A DNA stretch of 64,000 bases from Zygnema cylindricum (lineage: Eukaryota; Streptophyta; Zygnematophyceae; Zygnematales; Zygnemataceae), in the NCBI GenBank assembly GCA_037447655.1, contig JBBHKE010003037.1, positions 1 to 64,000 of the forward strand, written 5' to 3'. Both the position numbers and the translations under genes were made by a program. Of this stretch, positions 12,641-22,869 are shown piece by piece (position 1 is the stretch's first letter; every line of letters starts with the position of its first letter). The notes beneath the pieces are model-generated. The model searched no databases and was not told the origin of the DNA. It saw nothing but the letters and a program-made list of their open reading frames with translations.

Positions 12641-12859
12641 GAGACAATTGAAAATCTGAGCATTTTGTTCCTCTTCCTTTCATATCCACCGTCTTCGAAA
12701 AACTGTCCTTGACCGCCAAAACGGCCACCACCACGGCCACAACCACGGCCTCCAAAGCGTCCTCTTCCTTTGCTGCCTATGCGGCCTCCTCCGCGGTCGC
12801 CGTTAAAGCCACCACGGCCTCCATTAAATCATCCTCTACCGCCTCCAACTTCTCCTTCC

Positions 12860-13505
12860 GATTTTGTATAGCATTAAGAACTTAAGTGCCCCCATTTGCC
12901 GCAAGAGTAACATTGCCGATCGGGACATGACACCGCCAAATGTCCAAATTTGTTGCAATGAAAACAGGTGACAGAATTCAGGTCGGGGGTGGACGAAAAG
13001 GGCTTTGGATTTCCGTTTTTCCCTTGTCCCCTTCCTCTACCTCTCGGGCCTCCTCCCCTTCCTCCTCCTCTTCCGCCATCACGGAGATAAGATAAGTCGG
13101 CGGAATTAGAATTGGTTGAATTAAATAAACGGGAGGGAGGAGTGCTCCGAGAAAGACTCCCTCGATTATCTGCGTTATCTTTCAAGTATAATAGAATAAA
13201 TGAATAAGTCAACCTCTTTTTCACACTCAAGATTTCTTTTAGATGGACAAGCCTCTCCGGCAAGGCATTAAGAAAGTCGGTCACCTTGTCCGCCTCAATA
13301 ACAAACTAACCGGTAGCCGCTAGTCGTTCCACAATCAGATTGTATCGTTTTGAAGCGTCTCCAATCGACTCATTTGAAGTCATCTTAATATTCATAAATT
13401 CTTTATATGCATGTTGACCGCGATTTTGAATTCATTTTTCAAATTGGTTTTCAATGGCCCGCGAACATTCATATGCAAAATCAGTGTTAAGAAATAATCA
13501 TGAAC
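12860..13505 (-). pseudogene. Copia A gag, C-terminal part with zinc knuckles
   Basis: The 136-codon frame 13284-12874 has an RGG-rich stretch and a zinc knuckle CFHCNKFGHLAVSC (CX2CX4HX4C). A second knuckle, CYSCGKWGHLSS, is cut by a stop one codon before its last cysteine. A Gly/Arg-rich tail follows at 12840-12700. Upstream codons to 13505 hold UBN2-type gag sequence with internal stops. Gag continues on the far side of element B at 17978. Confidence 0.8.
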
Positions 13506-13510
13506 TGTAG

Positions 13511-14474
13511 TGTTGTTTTGGAAAGTTAGTTTCGTGCGTACGAGACTAACTGTGCGTAACTGCTAAGTGGATTTAATATGGAGGCTCCAATAGATTCACG
13601 GATTGGGGGAGCGAACGTACGAATATAATTAAAGTGGCGTGAACAGGCACTAACAAATGGATGGAGGATCGCGAAGCGATCCGATATGTCAAAACAAAAT
13701 ATTGAAATAAGAGTCGTTGGTACGGCGGAGCTGCGACGCAGTTAAGTCAACGCAGTTGCGGCTATTTTTATGATCCGTACGGAAAAACGCAGCCAGCGCA
13801 GCTAGCGCAGCTACTGATAATATGAATAGGATAGATTTTGCGTAATGATGATTGTACAATAGTGGTAGCTTAGTAGTTGCTTAGCGGTAGCTTGGTTTCT
13901 GACATACGAAGAGTGCGGTGTAAATATTCTGTAAAACAGAGGTTTGTCTTTTTGACTAATTAGTTTATTAGAGTAGATACAGTACGGCTGGTATGCCTCC
14001 GTACATTCAGTAGTTTGAGTATAACTTGCAGGACTTAGATTATTTTATGGATCGCAGTCAAGTTAATCAAAGTAATGGCAGACTGTTTTCTGCATCTTTG
14101 ACCTCTTGGTGTGATCACTCTGTTTAGTTCTTTCATGTGAAACTTTGTTGAGTTATTCTATGATACATAATCTATATGTGTGTGAAGTTTCATTGTTTTC
14201 CGGTATCTATGTAATATTCTATGATCAGTCTAAGTGGTTAGTTTCTGAAGCTGCCAGCTATTTTTGGGAAACTCTGGAGCTTATATCTTCTAGATTCCTT
14301 GGTGGATTTGGCTGTAACTTTGTGAGTTTACATTTTATATGGTATACTACACATTGGTGCAGTTTGAGGTGATTCTGTTTATTATGGATGTGTTGTCTGA
14401 AACACAGCTGTTTTTGAGGTAGTCTGTGGGTGTTTCCGTGAGTAATCCATGGCTGAAATAGGCTATGGACAACA
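13511..14474 (+). repeat. 5' LTR of element B
   Basis: 964 bp, bounded by TGTTGT..ACAACA. It differs from the 3' LTR by scattered substitutions, a 12-bp indel near 13890 and a 6-bp indel near 14380. It contains clustered gcagc motifs (13795-13815) and ends inside the gag coding frame. Confidence 0.92.
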
Positions 14475-15696
14475 TGTTATGGGCCCACACCCATGGCTAC
14501 CTATATTTTATGGATCAAAATATCACTACTGGAAGTGTGCGCTCGAGAGCTACTTCGAGATGATGGAACTAATGGATGTGGTGGACGGTACCTTGGCCGA
14601 AACGTCAAATGGATGGAAAAGTAAAAATCATGAGTGTGTAAGGGTTATTAAGAACTCCTTGACTCTGGATTTGGTAATGTCATACCTAAGTGTTAAAAAG
14701 ACAGCTGAATTATGGAAGTGCTTAGAAAGTATGTATGCAAAGACGTCTTTATATCATTGGCTTAGTAGTGTTACCAAAATAGTTGAACACAAGTATGTAG
14801 GAGGTAGTATGGAGAAACACTGTATTAACTTACAAGTAATATTTGCAGAAAATGATTTGGGAGGAGGAAACTTTACAAATGCTCAACAAGCTATCTTGTT
14901 AATGAGAAGTCTACCTAAAGAATATAAGAGTGCACTAGATCGACTGACTTTAATTGATAAAAATGATTGGAGCGTAACCGTAGCTAGACGAGTTATTCTA
15001 GATGAAGAGGCTAATAGAAAGGTTTTATCAAGTGAAAGGAATATAAAGGAATCTAAGTCTCAGTTTCAAAAATTTAAAGGTAATAGTGAGTTCGGAGATC
15101 GGCCAAAGAATTGTTTTTACTGTAATGATTTAGGACATACCTTCAGGGTATGTCCATCGTATAAAAGTGCATGTGTTACAGGGAATTTCAGAGATGGATG
15201 GGACAACACCCTAGTTCGAACCCCAACAAGAAAGGAATCAAGTGCTTTCGTGAGTAAGAGACAAGACTCGACAAATGACAAAAGGCATACACCGTGTGTT
15301 GACGAATTTATGTATTTACCGACCTTCTGTGTTGCTTGGAATGGAGTAAAGGAGGAGGTGACAGAAAAGGATTTGGTGTCTGTCCCTTTTCCAGACGTCA
15401 GATTGGTGAGTAACAAAGAGTTACAAGAGGAAGAGTTATTTGAAGTAAGAGAAATTAGAGGAAGTGAAGGTCACTTGGAAGTGGAAGCCGAAAAATACTT
15501 AAACATAAAGACTAATAAATTAAACCCAGTTTTTCTAGAAGGACCGGGCGAAGATATGAAGAAAATTGGAATTAGGAACTCGGTATGTGTGACTTATTCT
15601 TGTGATAAATTGGTATGTGAGAATGATGTAGAGGGAGAAGAGATTCCTGAAGTAAGGGGAGTTAAAGAAGTAATATTAAAATTGGTTGAAGAATAG
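14449..15696 (+). CDS. Element B Gag (UBN2-type capsid plus zinc knuckle)
   Basis: A 415-codon intact frame. The ATG lies 26 nt inside the 5' LTR. Codons 10-13 (VMGP) are encoded by the primer-binding site. The N-terminal half resembles copia UBN2 gag: PWLPIFYGSKYHYWKCALESY, LWKCLESMY, LLMRSLPKEYKSALDRL. One zinc knuckle, CFYCNDLGHTFRVC (CX2CX4HX4C), lies at about residues 222-235. The C-terminal 170 residues are charged and Glu/Val-rich, with no recognised domain. The product should form virus-like particles that package the element RNA. It ends in TAG, and the frame continues after it. An alternative start is the ATG within the primer-binding site at 14479. Confidence 0.85.
   Translation: MAEIGYGQHVMGPHPWLPIFYGSKYHYWKCALESYFEMMELMDVVDGTLAETSNGWKSKNHECVRVIKNSLTLDLVMSYLSVKKTAELWKCLESMYAKTSLYHWLSSVTKIVEHKYVGGSMEKHCINLQVIFAENDLGGGNFTNAQQAILLMRSLPKEYKSALDRLTLIDKNDWSVTVARRVILDEEANRKVLSSERNIKESKSQFQKFKGNSEFGDRPKNCFYCNDLGHTFRVCPSYKSACVTGNFRDGWDNTLVRTPTRKESSAFVSKRQDSTNDKRHTPCVDEFMYLPTFCVAWNGVKEEVTEKDLVSVPFPDVRLVSNKELQEEELFEVREIRGSEGHLEVEAEKYLNIKTNKLNPVFLEGPGEDMKKIGIRNSVCVTYSCDKLVCENDVEGEEIPEVRGVKEVILKLVEE
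14475..14488 (+). promoter_or_regulatory. Primer-binding site of element B (half-tRNA type)
   Basis: TGTTATGGGCCCAC lies directly after the LTR. Its last 13 bases are complementary to the anticodon arm of plant initiator tRNA-Met (GUGGGCCCAUAAC), not to the tRNA 3' end. Drosophila copia primes in the same way. Confidence 0.8.
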
Positions 15697-16182
15697 GTGT
15701 TAGAAAAGGAGAACACTAAAATGAAAACAGAACTTAGAGAAAAGGAAAGAGAAGATGATGAGATAGGAAAGAGTGAATTTACACAAAATGGGGACTTAAA
15801 ATCAGAAGTGGAAAATACTGTGGGTTTAAAAATTATTGAACTCAGCAAAAAACCGACAAAAACTGTTAAGAACATGAGGCTAAAGAAGAAGATTCATGAG
15901 AGCGAAAAAAATCATAAATTTGGAGGAATATGGAAAATAAGAAAGAATACTAGGAAGAGGAAAGAGAAGCTAATTAAAAAGAAAATCAGAATTAATATAT
16001 TGAAAATACTTACACATAATAGAAGTGGCAAATCTATGGTAAAAGACCAGAAATTAGTGAGGAAAACAACACTTTATAGAGGTAATGGGAAGGGAAACCA
16101 TGGAAATATTACAACGTGTATGAACAGATCAAAAAGGGATAAGAAAACTAGAAAAAAAAACAGATTGCGAAAAAACTGTTAA
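15697..16182 (+). other. In-frame extension of element B gag after an amber codon
   Basis: A 161-codon Lys/Glu-rich frame in the same phase as gag, separated only by one TAG (15694-15696). The sequence is highly basic, with no recognisable domain. Either gag was once longer and a nonsense mutation shortened it, or low-level readthrough is used. 16183-17004 holds no coding sequence I recognise. Confidence 0.5.
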
Positions 16183-16769
16183 AGAAGAAACATGTCACAA
16201 AATCAATCACACCGAAAAAGCGCAACCGAGAACAGTGAGAGAATGTGTAACGGGAAAATGGGGAGACTTCAGCGATGTAATAGGGAATTTTATGAGAAAT
16301 TGGTACAATAGCGTCAATAACATATATCTAAGGAAATGGATGGTGTGGAAATATCTAACAAGGAGAATGTACAGCAATTGTTTGATAAAAGTGTGTAGAA
16401 AAAAGATTTTCAACAAATCTGATAACATAGCTAAGTGACGATTGCGAGTGGAAATTCGGATTTACTGAAGAGTGTTATAGCATTAGTGAAGGGACAGTCT
16501 GGCTTTATTACAGGACGAATGTTCCAAGGTGGCAGTTTTCAAGAAGGTAAAGGATGGGAAACGGCAACGTCAACATAAGCAAAGGTGACGTGTTGGCCTT
16601 GCTAAATTTTTGAATGATAATTAGTGGAGGTTGTGAAAGAGAATTTTTAATCTCTAAATATTTTTACATTCTTGTTTTTGTTAGAGTAGATATATCTACA
16701 TACAGAATGGACAATTCAGTCTAAAGCTTTAGGGGAGTGTTGAGTTTGAAAGTTGTAGTCTCAGTAGAT

Positions 16770-16985
16770 GAGGCTGTAACGAAGAAGTTAAGGATAAAAA
16801 AGAGCGCCTGCTAGGGCTGCGAGGCTATAAGGAAGAAGTTAAGGATAAAAAGGAGCGATTGCTATAGCTGCGATGTCAAAATAACGCAGCATGGCACCAT
16901 AGCAGTACACGCTGCACTTTTACTGCGCTGCGATATCGAACTAGCGCAGCGTAGCAACATAGCATTACACGCTGCATATTTTTCT
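16770..16985 (+). repeat. Short tandem duplications upstream of the element B 3' LTR
   Basis: Two head-to-tail pairs. One is gaagttaaggataaaa with its flank (about 47 bp apart). The other is an approximately 58-bp unit with gctgcgat, cgcagc and acacgctgca. Confidence 0.7.
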
Positions 16986-17004
16986 GGGTGCACGAAACTA
17001 AATT

Positions 17005-17014
17005 TTCAGGGGAG
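17005..17014 (+). other. Polypurine tract of element B
   Basis: TTCAGGGGAG immediately before the 3' LTR start at 17015, the plus-strand primer position. Confidence 0.7.
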
Positions 17015-17972
17015 TGTTGTTTTGGAAAGTTAGTTTCGTGCGTACGAGACTAACTCTGCGTAACTGCTAAGTGGATTTAATATGGAGGCTCGAATAGATT
17101 CACGGATTGGGGGAGCGAACGTACGAATATAATTAAAGTGGCGTGAACAGGCACTAACAAATGGATGGAGGATCGCGAAGTGATCCGATATGTCAAAACA
17201 AAATATTGAAATAGGAGTCGTTGGTACGGCGGAGCTGCGACGCAGTTAAGTCAACGCAGTTGCGGCTATTTTTATGATCCGTATAGAAAAACGCAGCCAG
17301 CGCAGCTAGCGCAGCTGCTGATAATATGAATAGGATAGATTTTGAGTAATGATGATTGTACGATAGTGGTAGCTTAGTAGTTGCTTAGCGGTGACATACG
17401 AAGAGTGCGGTGTAAATATTCAGTAAAACTGAGGTTTGTCTTTTTGACTAATTAGTTTATTAGAGTAGATACAGTACGGCTGGTATGCCTCCGTACATGC
17501 AGTAGTCTGAGTATAACTTGCAGGACTTAGATTATTTTATGGATCGCAGTCAAGTTAATCAAAGTAATGGCAGACTGTTTTCTGCATCTTTGACCTGTTG
17601 GTGTGATCACTTTGTTTGGTGATTTCATGTGAAACTTTGTGGAGTTATTCTATGATCTAGAATATATATGTGTGTGAAGTTTCATTGTATTCCAGTATCG
17701 TTGTAAGATTCTGTGAACAGTCTAAGTGGTTAGTTTGTGAAGCTGTCATCTATTTTTGGGAAACTCTAGAGCTTATATCTTCCAGATGCCTTGGTGGATT
17801 TGGCTGTCACTTTGTGAGTTTACATTATATATATTATACTGCACATTGGTGGAGTTTGAGGTGATTATGATTATTGTGGAGTAATCTGTGTTGTCTGAAA
17901 CACATTTGTTTTTGAGGTAGTCTGCGGGTGTTTCCGTGAGTAATCCATGGCTGAAATAGGCTATGGACAACA
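17015..17972 (+). repeat. 3' LTR of element B
   Basis: 958 bp, TGTTGT..ACAACA. It carries the same gag ATG and first codons at its end, then the TGTAG target duplication. Confidence 0.92.
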
Positions 17973-17977
17973 TGTAG

Positions 17978-18557
17978 GTGTGCAAGTTTGCATTAATCTG
18001 GTATAGGCGGCAACATTCCTACGTCTCCATTTATTTCTAGCCTTGCGACCAGAAATCGACATAGGCTCCTCTCCTGTAACAATCTTCAAAAAACGCCGAA
18101 GTTCGAACTGTTCTTGAATATATCTCTTCCAGATGTAGTAGTTCGTTCCATTAAAGAGAACGACTTTGCCGGGCATCTACATCAGTTTATCAACCTCCTC
18201 ATCGTCGTCTTCCTCCAAGTCAAATTCATCTTCAGCTTCGAATTTTCCTTTCCGGATTCTTTCTCTCCTTTCATATTCAGTTTCTCCATCCACGTAACCG
18301 CTACCTCCTCTATTGTAGACTTGCAACCTGCCCCCTTGAGGGGCAGCTGCGAGCACGCCTTGAAGAACTCCAGTCAAAAGTGTCTAAAGCCTCTCCTCTG
18401 TGAGAAACATCCCTTCTCCTCCTACTGCTCCTCCTTCGCTTCTTCCTATTGTACAGAAGTATCTGCATCTTCGTCTTCTTTGAATTGTGCAGCACTGAAG
18501 CCCCCACGAATCAGCTCTAAATTATGAAACTGCGCAAGAGCAAACTGTGGAGCTGCG
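17978..18557 (-). pseudogene. Copia A gag, N-terminal part
   Basis: Collinear with 13505 once B is removed. On the minus strand it holds FNGTNYYIWKRYIQEQFELR (17961-18176), the F-G-x-N-Y-x-x-W-K signature of copia gag. This is preceded by an acidic EEDDDEEVDK stretch and a charged region with several stops. It is bounded by the target duplication of element C (CTGCG at 18553-18557). Confidence 0.75.
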
Positions 18558-19557
18558 TGCAATTCTGTGTCCTCCATTGGACCATAGAATACAAGAAGCC
18601 TGTAGATATTATTTAACTAACCCACTTCAAGCCACAACCACTGCTGTTCAGGAAGGCAAAATGACAGTTTTACTATACCCTAGTGTAGCCTGGACTCCTC
18701 TGAGTCCGTAGCAAAAAGAATCACTGAAAACAGCCAACCAGTCGATAAGTTATGAGGCACTAAAAATGCCAATTTGTACAAACTCTCAAAGGGAGAGGTG
18801 ACTACCTACCAAAGTTTTCTAAGTCCTGATTCCCTCTAATAACTTCTATCTACTGAAGTACGGACCAATCAGATTACTGTACCGTACGAAAAAGTACTAT
18901 TGTTGGTGTACCTTTTGTACGGCATATGTACGACAAGGCTTAAATACTGACGCGTGTCGGATTTTCACTCGTCCGTACGTTCTTCGGAATTCCAATGACA
19001 GAATGTCATCTCTCCACGTGGCTCCAGGTCATGCCACGTCATAAAACGCCAGAGTGACCTTTCCAGAATCTCGGCAAAGACGTATGCCGTTGGATACGAA
19101 CCGGCATTAAATGTCGTCCGTCGAAACAAATGTCAGATTCATTTGTTTCGTGCGGGATCCAGTTCGCACTCAATTTAACCCGTTCTATGATGTAACATTT
19201 AAATTTCCGTTAATCGGATTATGGGATGTTACATACTTTAAATACAAATCACACCATATGTACTCTAGCGAACATCTACGACAGACTGGTTAGAGCGGAC
19301 TTCTACGCCAAGCTCTACCGGTCGGGGGTTCGAGTCCTGTTGGACTCAACCTTTTTGTAGAGAGTGACTTAAGATCACTCTCTAACCTTGTCTATGGAGC
19401 GGAGGCAGCCATGGCTCTTTCACTCTCTCTCTCCTTCAGTTATTACAACAAGTATGGGGGTAAGAGAGAAGAGATGAAGACAAGTTGCCTGCATGTTCCC
19501 CTTTTCCGTTAATATTAAGACCTAGAAAATAACAAAAAAAAACTATTTATTTCAACA
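18558..19557 (-). repeat. LTR1 (3' LTR) of element C
   Basis: 1000 bp. On the minus strand it begins TGTTGAAAT and ends AATTGCA, and includes the gag ATG near its end. It matches LTR3 along its length. Confidence 0.9.
19275..19356 (+). other. tRNA-like module antisense within LTR1
   Basis: An A-box-like ACTGGTTAGAGCGGAC (19285-19300), a perfect B-box GGTTCGAGTCC (19327-19337) and a T5 run (19352-19356) like a Pol III terminator. The arm CTT-CTACGCC-AAG resembles an anticodon arm. The acceptor stem does not pair well, so I do not call a functional tRNA. It is antisense to the retrotransposon. Confidence 0.55.
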
Positions 19558-19574
19558 CTCCCTTTATTTTCTAG
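19558..19574 (-). other. Polypurine tract of element C
   Basis: Minus strand CTAGAAAATAAAGGGAG, directly before LTR1 TGTTGAAAT. Confidence 0.75.
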
Positions 19575-19608
19575 TCTAATTTAATTTTTTTTTTAACCCG
19601 CATTTTTC

Positions 19609-21060
19609 TCAACAATATTTTAATTTAGGAGAGGGCACAGGTTTGGTCATCATGTCAGCCACCATTTCTTCATCAGGTCTATACACAAGATTTAAAATTT
19701 TATTTTCAACTTTTTCTCTCACGAAGCTTACTCTTATGTCCCTTTGTTTTGCTTTGAAATGGTGTTTTGGATTGGCTGCAATTGCAATTGCAGCTTGATT
19801 ATCACAAAATACTTCATGCACTCCCTCCTTCATATATCCGAGTTTTTCCAACAATGATTTCACCCAGATTAGGTCTTTTACAGCAGAACAGGACGCCATA
19901 TACTCAGCCTCCATAGTAGACTGAGCGACCACCTTTTGTTGTTTACTGCTCCAACAGCAAGCACATTCCCCCACATACAAAACATATCCAGAAGTGCATC
20001 TTCTCATAGGTGCATCCCCATAACTAGCATCACTCCAAGTGGTGATATCACTGTGCTCCCCTCCCAAATGCAACCATAATTCTGTGGTTCCAACCAGATA
20101 TCTCATGACTCTCTTGGCTGCCTCCCAATCTATCTTTCTGGAATCCCAAAGGCTCCTACTAAGGACTCCTACTGCTGCCGCTATGTCCGGCCCTGTACAG
20201 TTCATAAAGTAAATTAAACTTCCTATGACCTGTTTGTAAGGAATAGACTTCATAAACTCTCTCTCCTCTGGACTCATTTGATCATCTAAGATTATCACTC
20301 CTCCTTCTACACTCCCATCACTTACTTTTTTCAAGTCCATGGGAGTGGTACAACTTTTAGCCTTTTCCATCTGGAATTTCTCAAGCATATTACCTATTGC
20401 TTCTTTCTGAGTGAGTCTGATAATCTTCTTCCCCCTATCTCTCTCCATTTGAATCCCCAAAATATATCTTGGCTCCCCTAAATCCTCCATATCAAATATG
20501 CTTCTAAGATCTCTCTTTAACTTATTGATCTTTTCCAAAGATTTACTCAACACAAGCAGATCATCCACATAAATTGCAATAAAAATGACACCATTCTCAT
20601 CTTCAAACATATAGATAGAATGGTCAGAGCTAATACGGATATATCCTAGACCGGTAAGAAACTCATCTAGTTTCTTATTCCACTGTCGGGGAGCCTGCTT
20701 CAGTCCATATAAGGACTTTATGAGCCTGCAGACTTTGCTCTCTTCTCCTTCTTCCACGAACCCCTCGGGTTGTCTCATGAAAATTTCTTCCTCTAACTCA
20801 CCATTAAGAAAAGCAGTCTTAATGTCCATCTGGTGTATTTCCAGGTCTTCCGCTGCTGCCAGACTGAGGAGAATCCTTACTGATGGGAACTGAACAACTG
20901 GAGCAAAGGCCTCCTTATAGTCAATCCCCTCTTTTTGGGTGAATCCCTTTGCAACCAATCGAGCCTTATATCTCTCAATTGTATTATCTGGGTTCAGTTT
21001 TAGTTTAAATACCCATTTACACCCAATAGGTTTTCTATCAGAAGGACAATCTGCTAGTTC
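19609..21060 (-). CDS. Element C reverse transcriptase - RNase H (open, 5' part cut by amber)
   Basis: An open frame of about 480 codons. It starts after a TAG that replaces the expected Trp of the RT N-terminal motif (upstream ELADCPSDRKPIGCKWVFK). It has KARLVAKGFTQ, QMDIKTAFLNGELEEE, SLYGLKQAPRQW and the intact catalytic motif YVDDLLVL. RNase H carries WSDASYGDA, STMEAEYMA and CDNQAAIAIA. It ends PVPSPKLKYC near the polypurine tract. RT copies the element RNA and RNase H removes the template. The active-site residues are all present, but as part of a single copia polyprotein the frame is broken upstream. Element C is therefore much younger than A but probably inactive. Confidence 0.85.
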   Translation of the reverse strand, partial: ELADCPSDRKPIGCKWVFKLKLNPDNTIERYKARLVAKGFTQKEGIDYKEAFAPVVQFPSVRILLSLAAAEDLEIHQMDIKTAFLNGELEEEIFMRQPEGFVEEGEESKVCRLIKSLYGLKQAPRQWNKKLDEFLTGLGYIRISSDHSIYMFEDENGVIFIAIYVDDLLVLSKSLEKINKLKRDLRSIFDMEDLGEPRYILGIQMERDRGKKIIRLTQKEAIGNMLEKFQMEKAKSCTTPMDLKKVSDGSVEGGVIILDDQMSPEEREFMKSIPYKQVIGSLIYFMNCTGPDIAAAVGVLSRSLWDSRKIDWEAAKRVMRYLVGTTELWLHLGGEHSDITTWSDASYGDAPMRRCTSGYVLYVGECACCWSSKQQKVVAQSTMEAEYMASCSAVKDLIWVKSLLEKLGYMKEGVHEVFCDNQAAIAIAANPKHHFKAKQRDIRVSFVREKVENKILNLVYRPDEEMVADMMTKPVPSPKLKYC

Positions 21061-22290
21061 CTAAGCATTTGCTTCCATGATAAAAGCTATCTCATCATTT
21101 ATGGCTCTATTCCATCTTTCTTTCACTGGACTATTCACAGCCTCCGAGTAAGATTAAGGCTCATCTGGAAGAGATAACTTAGTTACCTTATGAGCATTTT
21201 GTTTTTCTTGTATCCTTTTGCTGCTCCTCCTTCCTCCCTCAAACTCTGAAGCAGGAATGGATGGAAGTCTTGGATTTCTTCTCACTGTCTCATCGGCTCC
21301 CCTATCCATGGAAGCCGGTTCTTGTCCCACTTCTTCTATCTCCTTGAAGTCTATAGGAGTATGTGAGGTTTCCGGTGTGTCTCCTGTATCTTGGATCTCC
21401 CTTGAATCTGCAATCATATTTTCACTCATGTCCCTTTTGGGAACGACCGAGTTCTACTCACTTTCATACTCAAATCTGATTCTTATCTTCTTTGTATATT
21501 TGAAGGGCTCAAATGACTTCCCTTCATCCATGACAACTAAGTGTTTGACTAGAATGATATCTTTCTTTGCTAAGTCATAGACTCTATAACCCTTATCATC
21601 CTCATCATATCCCACAAAGTATACAGGTTTTCCCTTAGCATCTAGTTTCCAGTTTTTCCTATCCGTGTCAAGACTGTAAACTTGGCTACCAAATACTTTA
21701 AGGTGTGTGATATCTGGTTTCCTTCCAACCCATCTCTCATAAGGTGTCACTCCCTTTACAGGTGAGGTAAGGACTCTATTTTTAATGTAGTTGGCTCAGT
21801 TCATTGCTTCTGCCCAAAATCTCTTTCCTATTTTCTTGTTTGCCAACATACTGCATGCACTATCTCTTAGTGTTCGATTCAAACTCTCAGCTACCCCATT
21901 TTGTTCCGGGTTATATGGTACAATTTTCTGGTGCTGCACTCCCTCATCTCTCAGATATTCCTCAAACTGGTTAGAGGTATATTCCCCCCCATTATCACTC
22001 CTTATCCTCTTAATGGGGGTTTCATGCAACTTCTCACTCCAGGCTTTATATTCTTTGAAGTAAGTTGATGCTTCAGACTTTGTTTACAGAAATTAGACTC
22101 TAGAGTATCTAGACGAGTCATCTGTTATTGTCATCATATACCTCTTTCCTCCAACCGAAGGTACTTTTGTTGGTCCCCAAATATCTGTGTGGTGCAAGTC
22201 TAACACTTTCTCACCTCTATATGTGGCGGCTTTGGGAAAGGGAAGTCTGTGAGCCTTACCTTGAGCACAACCACTACAATCATCCATCAT
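21061..22290 (-). pseudogene. Element C integrase, interrupted by stops
   Basis: Segments in order: 22290-22093 (CSGCAQGKAHRLPFP zinc ligands, HTDIWGP, TITDDSSRY), 22029-21796 (RSDNGGEYTSNQF, PYNPEQNGVAESLNRTLRD with the third catalytic Glu kept) and 21750-21454 (MTPYERWVGRKPDITHLKVFGS, YFVGYDEDDKGYRVYDL). An acidic hinge follows at 21429-21154. Single nonsense codons separate most segments. Confidence 0.85.
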
Positions 22291-22790
22291 TTCAACTGAA
22301 TGCCTTCTACTACCCCAAGCTTTTTCATTTCCCTCAACCTATCAAAATGCACATGCCCCAACCGCCTATGCGAAATCATCAACTTAAAAACACCAACATA
22401 ATAAGCATTCTTCTTTTCTTTCCTCAGGTTAAGCCTAAAAATTCCTTGGCTACCCTTATCAACTGTGAAGTAAACTTCATCCCCATACTTAGCTGTAAAG
22501 ACTCCCTTCCTAGTGAAGGTATCAAACTCCTTGTCATCTAGCACAGACGTAGATATAAGATTTTTACTCAGCTGAGGAATGTAGAGTACATCTGAGAATG
22601 TAAGTATAGAGTCTTACCCTCCACTAAGACTTTGAGATCTACTGATCCCACTAGATCTGTAGTAACCACTCTCCCATCCCCATACTCTATCTCTACAGTA
22701 GGGATCTTTCTTAGCTTAGTGAAGAGTTCTTTATCACGACACATATGCATGGATGCACCTGAGTCGATAATCTATCCTTCTTGTGGAGCT
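22287..22790 (-). pseudogene. Element C protease and pre-integrase
   Basis: The minus strand around 22775-22750 reads IDSGASMHMCRDKELF, the intact D-S-G-A protease motif, with a TAG two codons upstream. The pre-integrase part (22544-22287) has ISHRRLGHVHFDRLREMKKLG. Confidence 0.8.
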
Positions 22791-22869
22791 TCGCGAATTG
22801 CTCCAAGGGCACACTTCTGTCTCCGAGGGATCTCCTTCTCCTCCTGACTCTCGTCAAAAAGAAGCTCCC

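Larger units (their letters stand above)
13511..17972 (+). mobile_element. Element B: non-autonomous gag-only LTR retrotransposon
   Basis: 4462 bp with LTRs 13511-14474 and 17015-17972. The LTRs start TGTTGT and end ACAACA, and the flanks are a perfect 5-bp target duplication TGTAG (13506-13510 and 17973-17977). It has a half-tRNA primer-binding site, one gag frame, an extension after an amber codon and a polypurine tract. No protease, integrase or RT can be seen, so it would have to be moved by an autonomous copia relative. It sits in the gag of copia A. Confidence 0.9.

Noticed and set aside
19275-19356. A stand-alone tRNA gene
   Set aside because: Boxes are present but the acceptor stem does not pair, and the module lies in a repeated LTR, so it is reported as tRNA-like.
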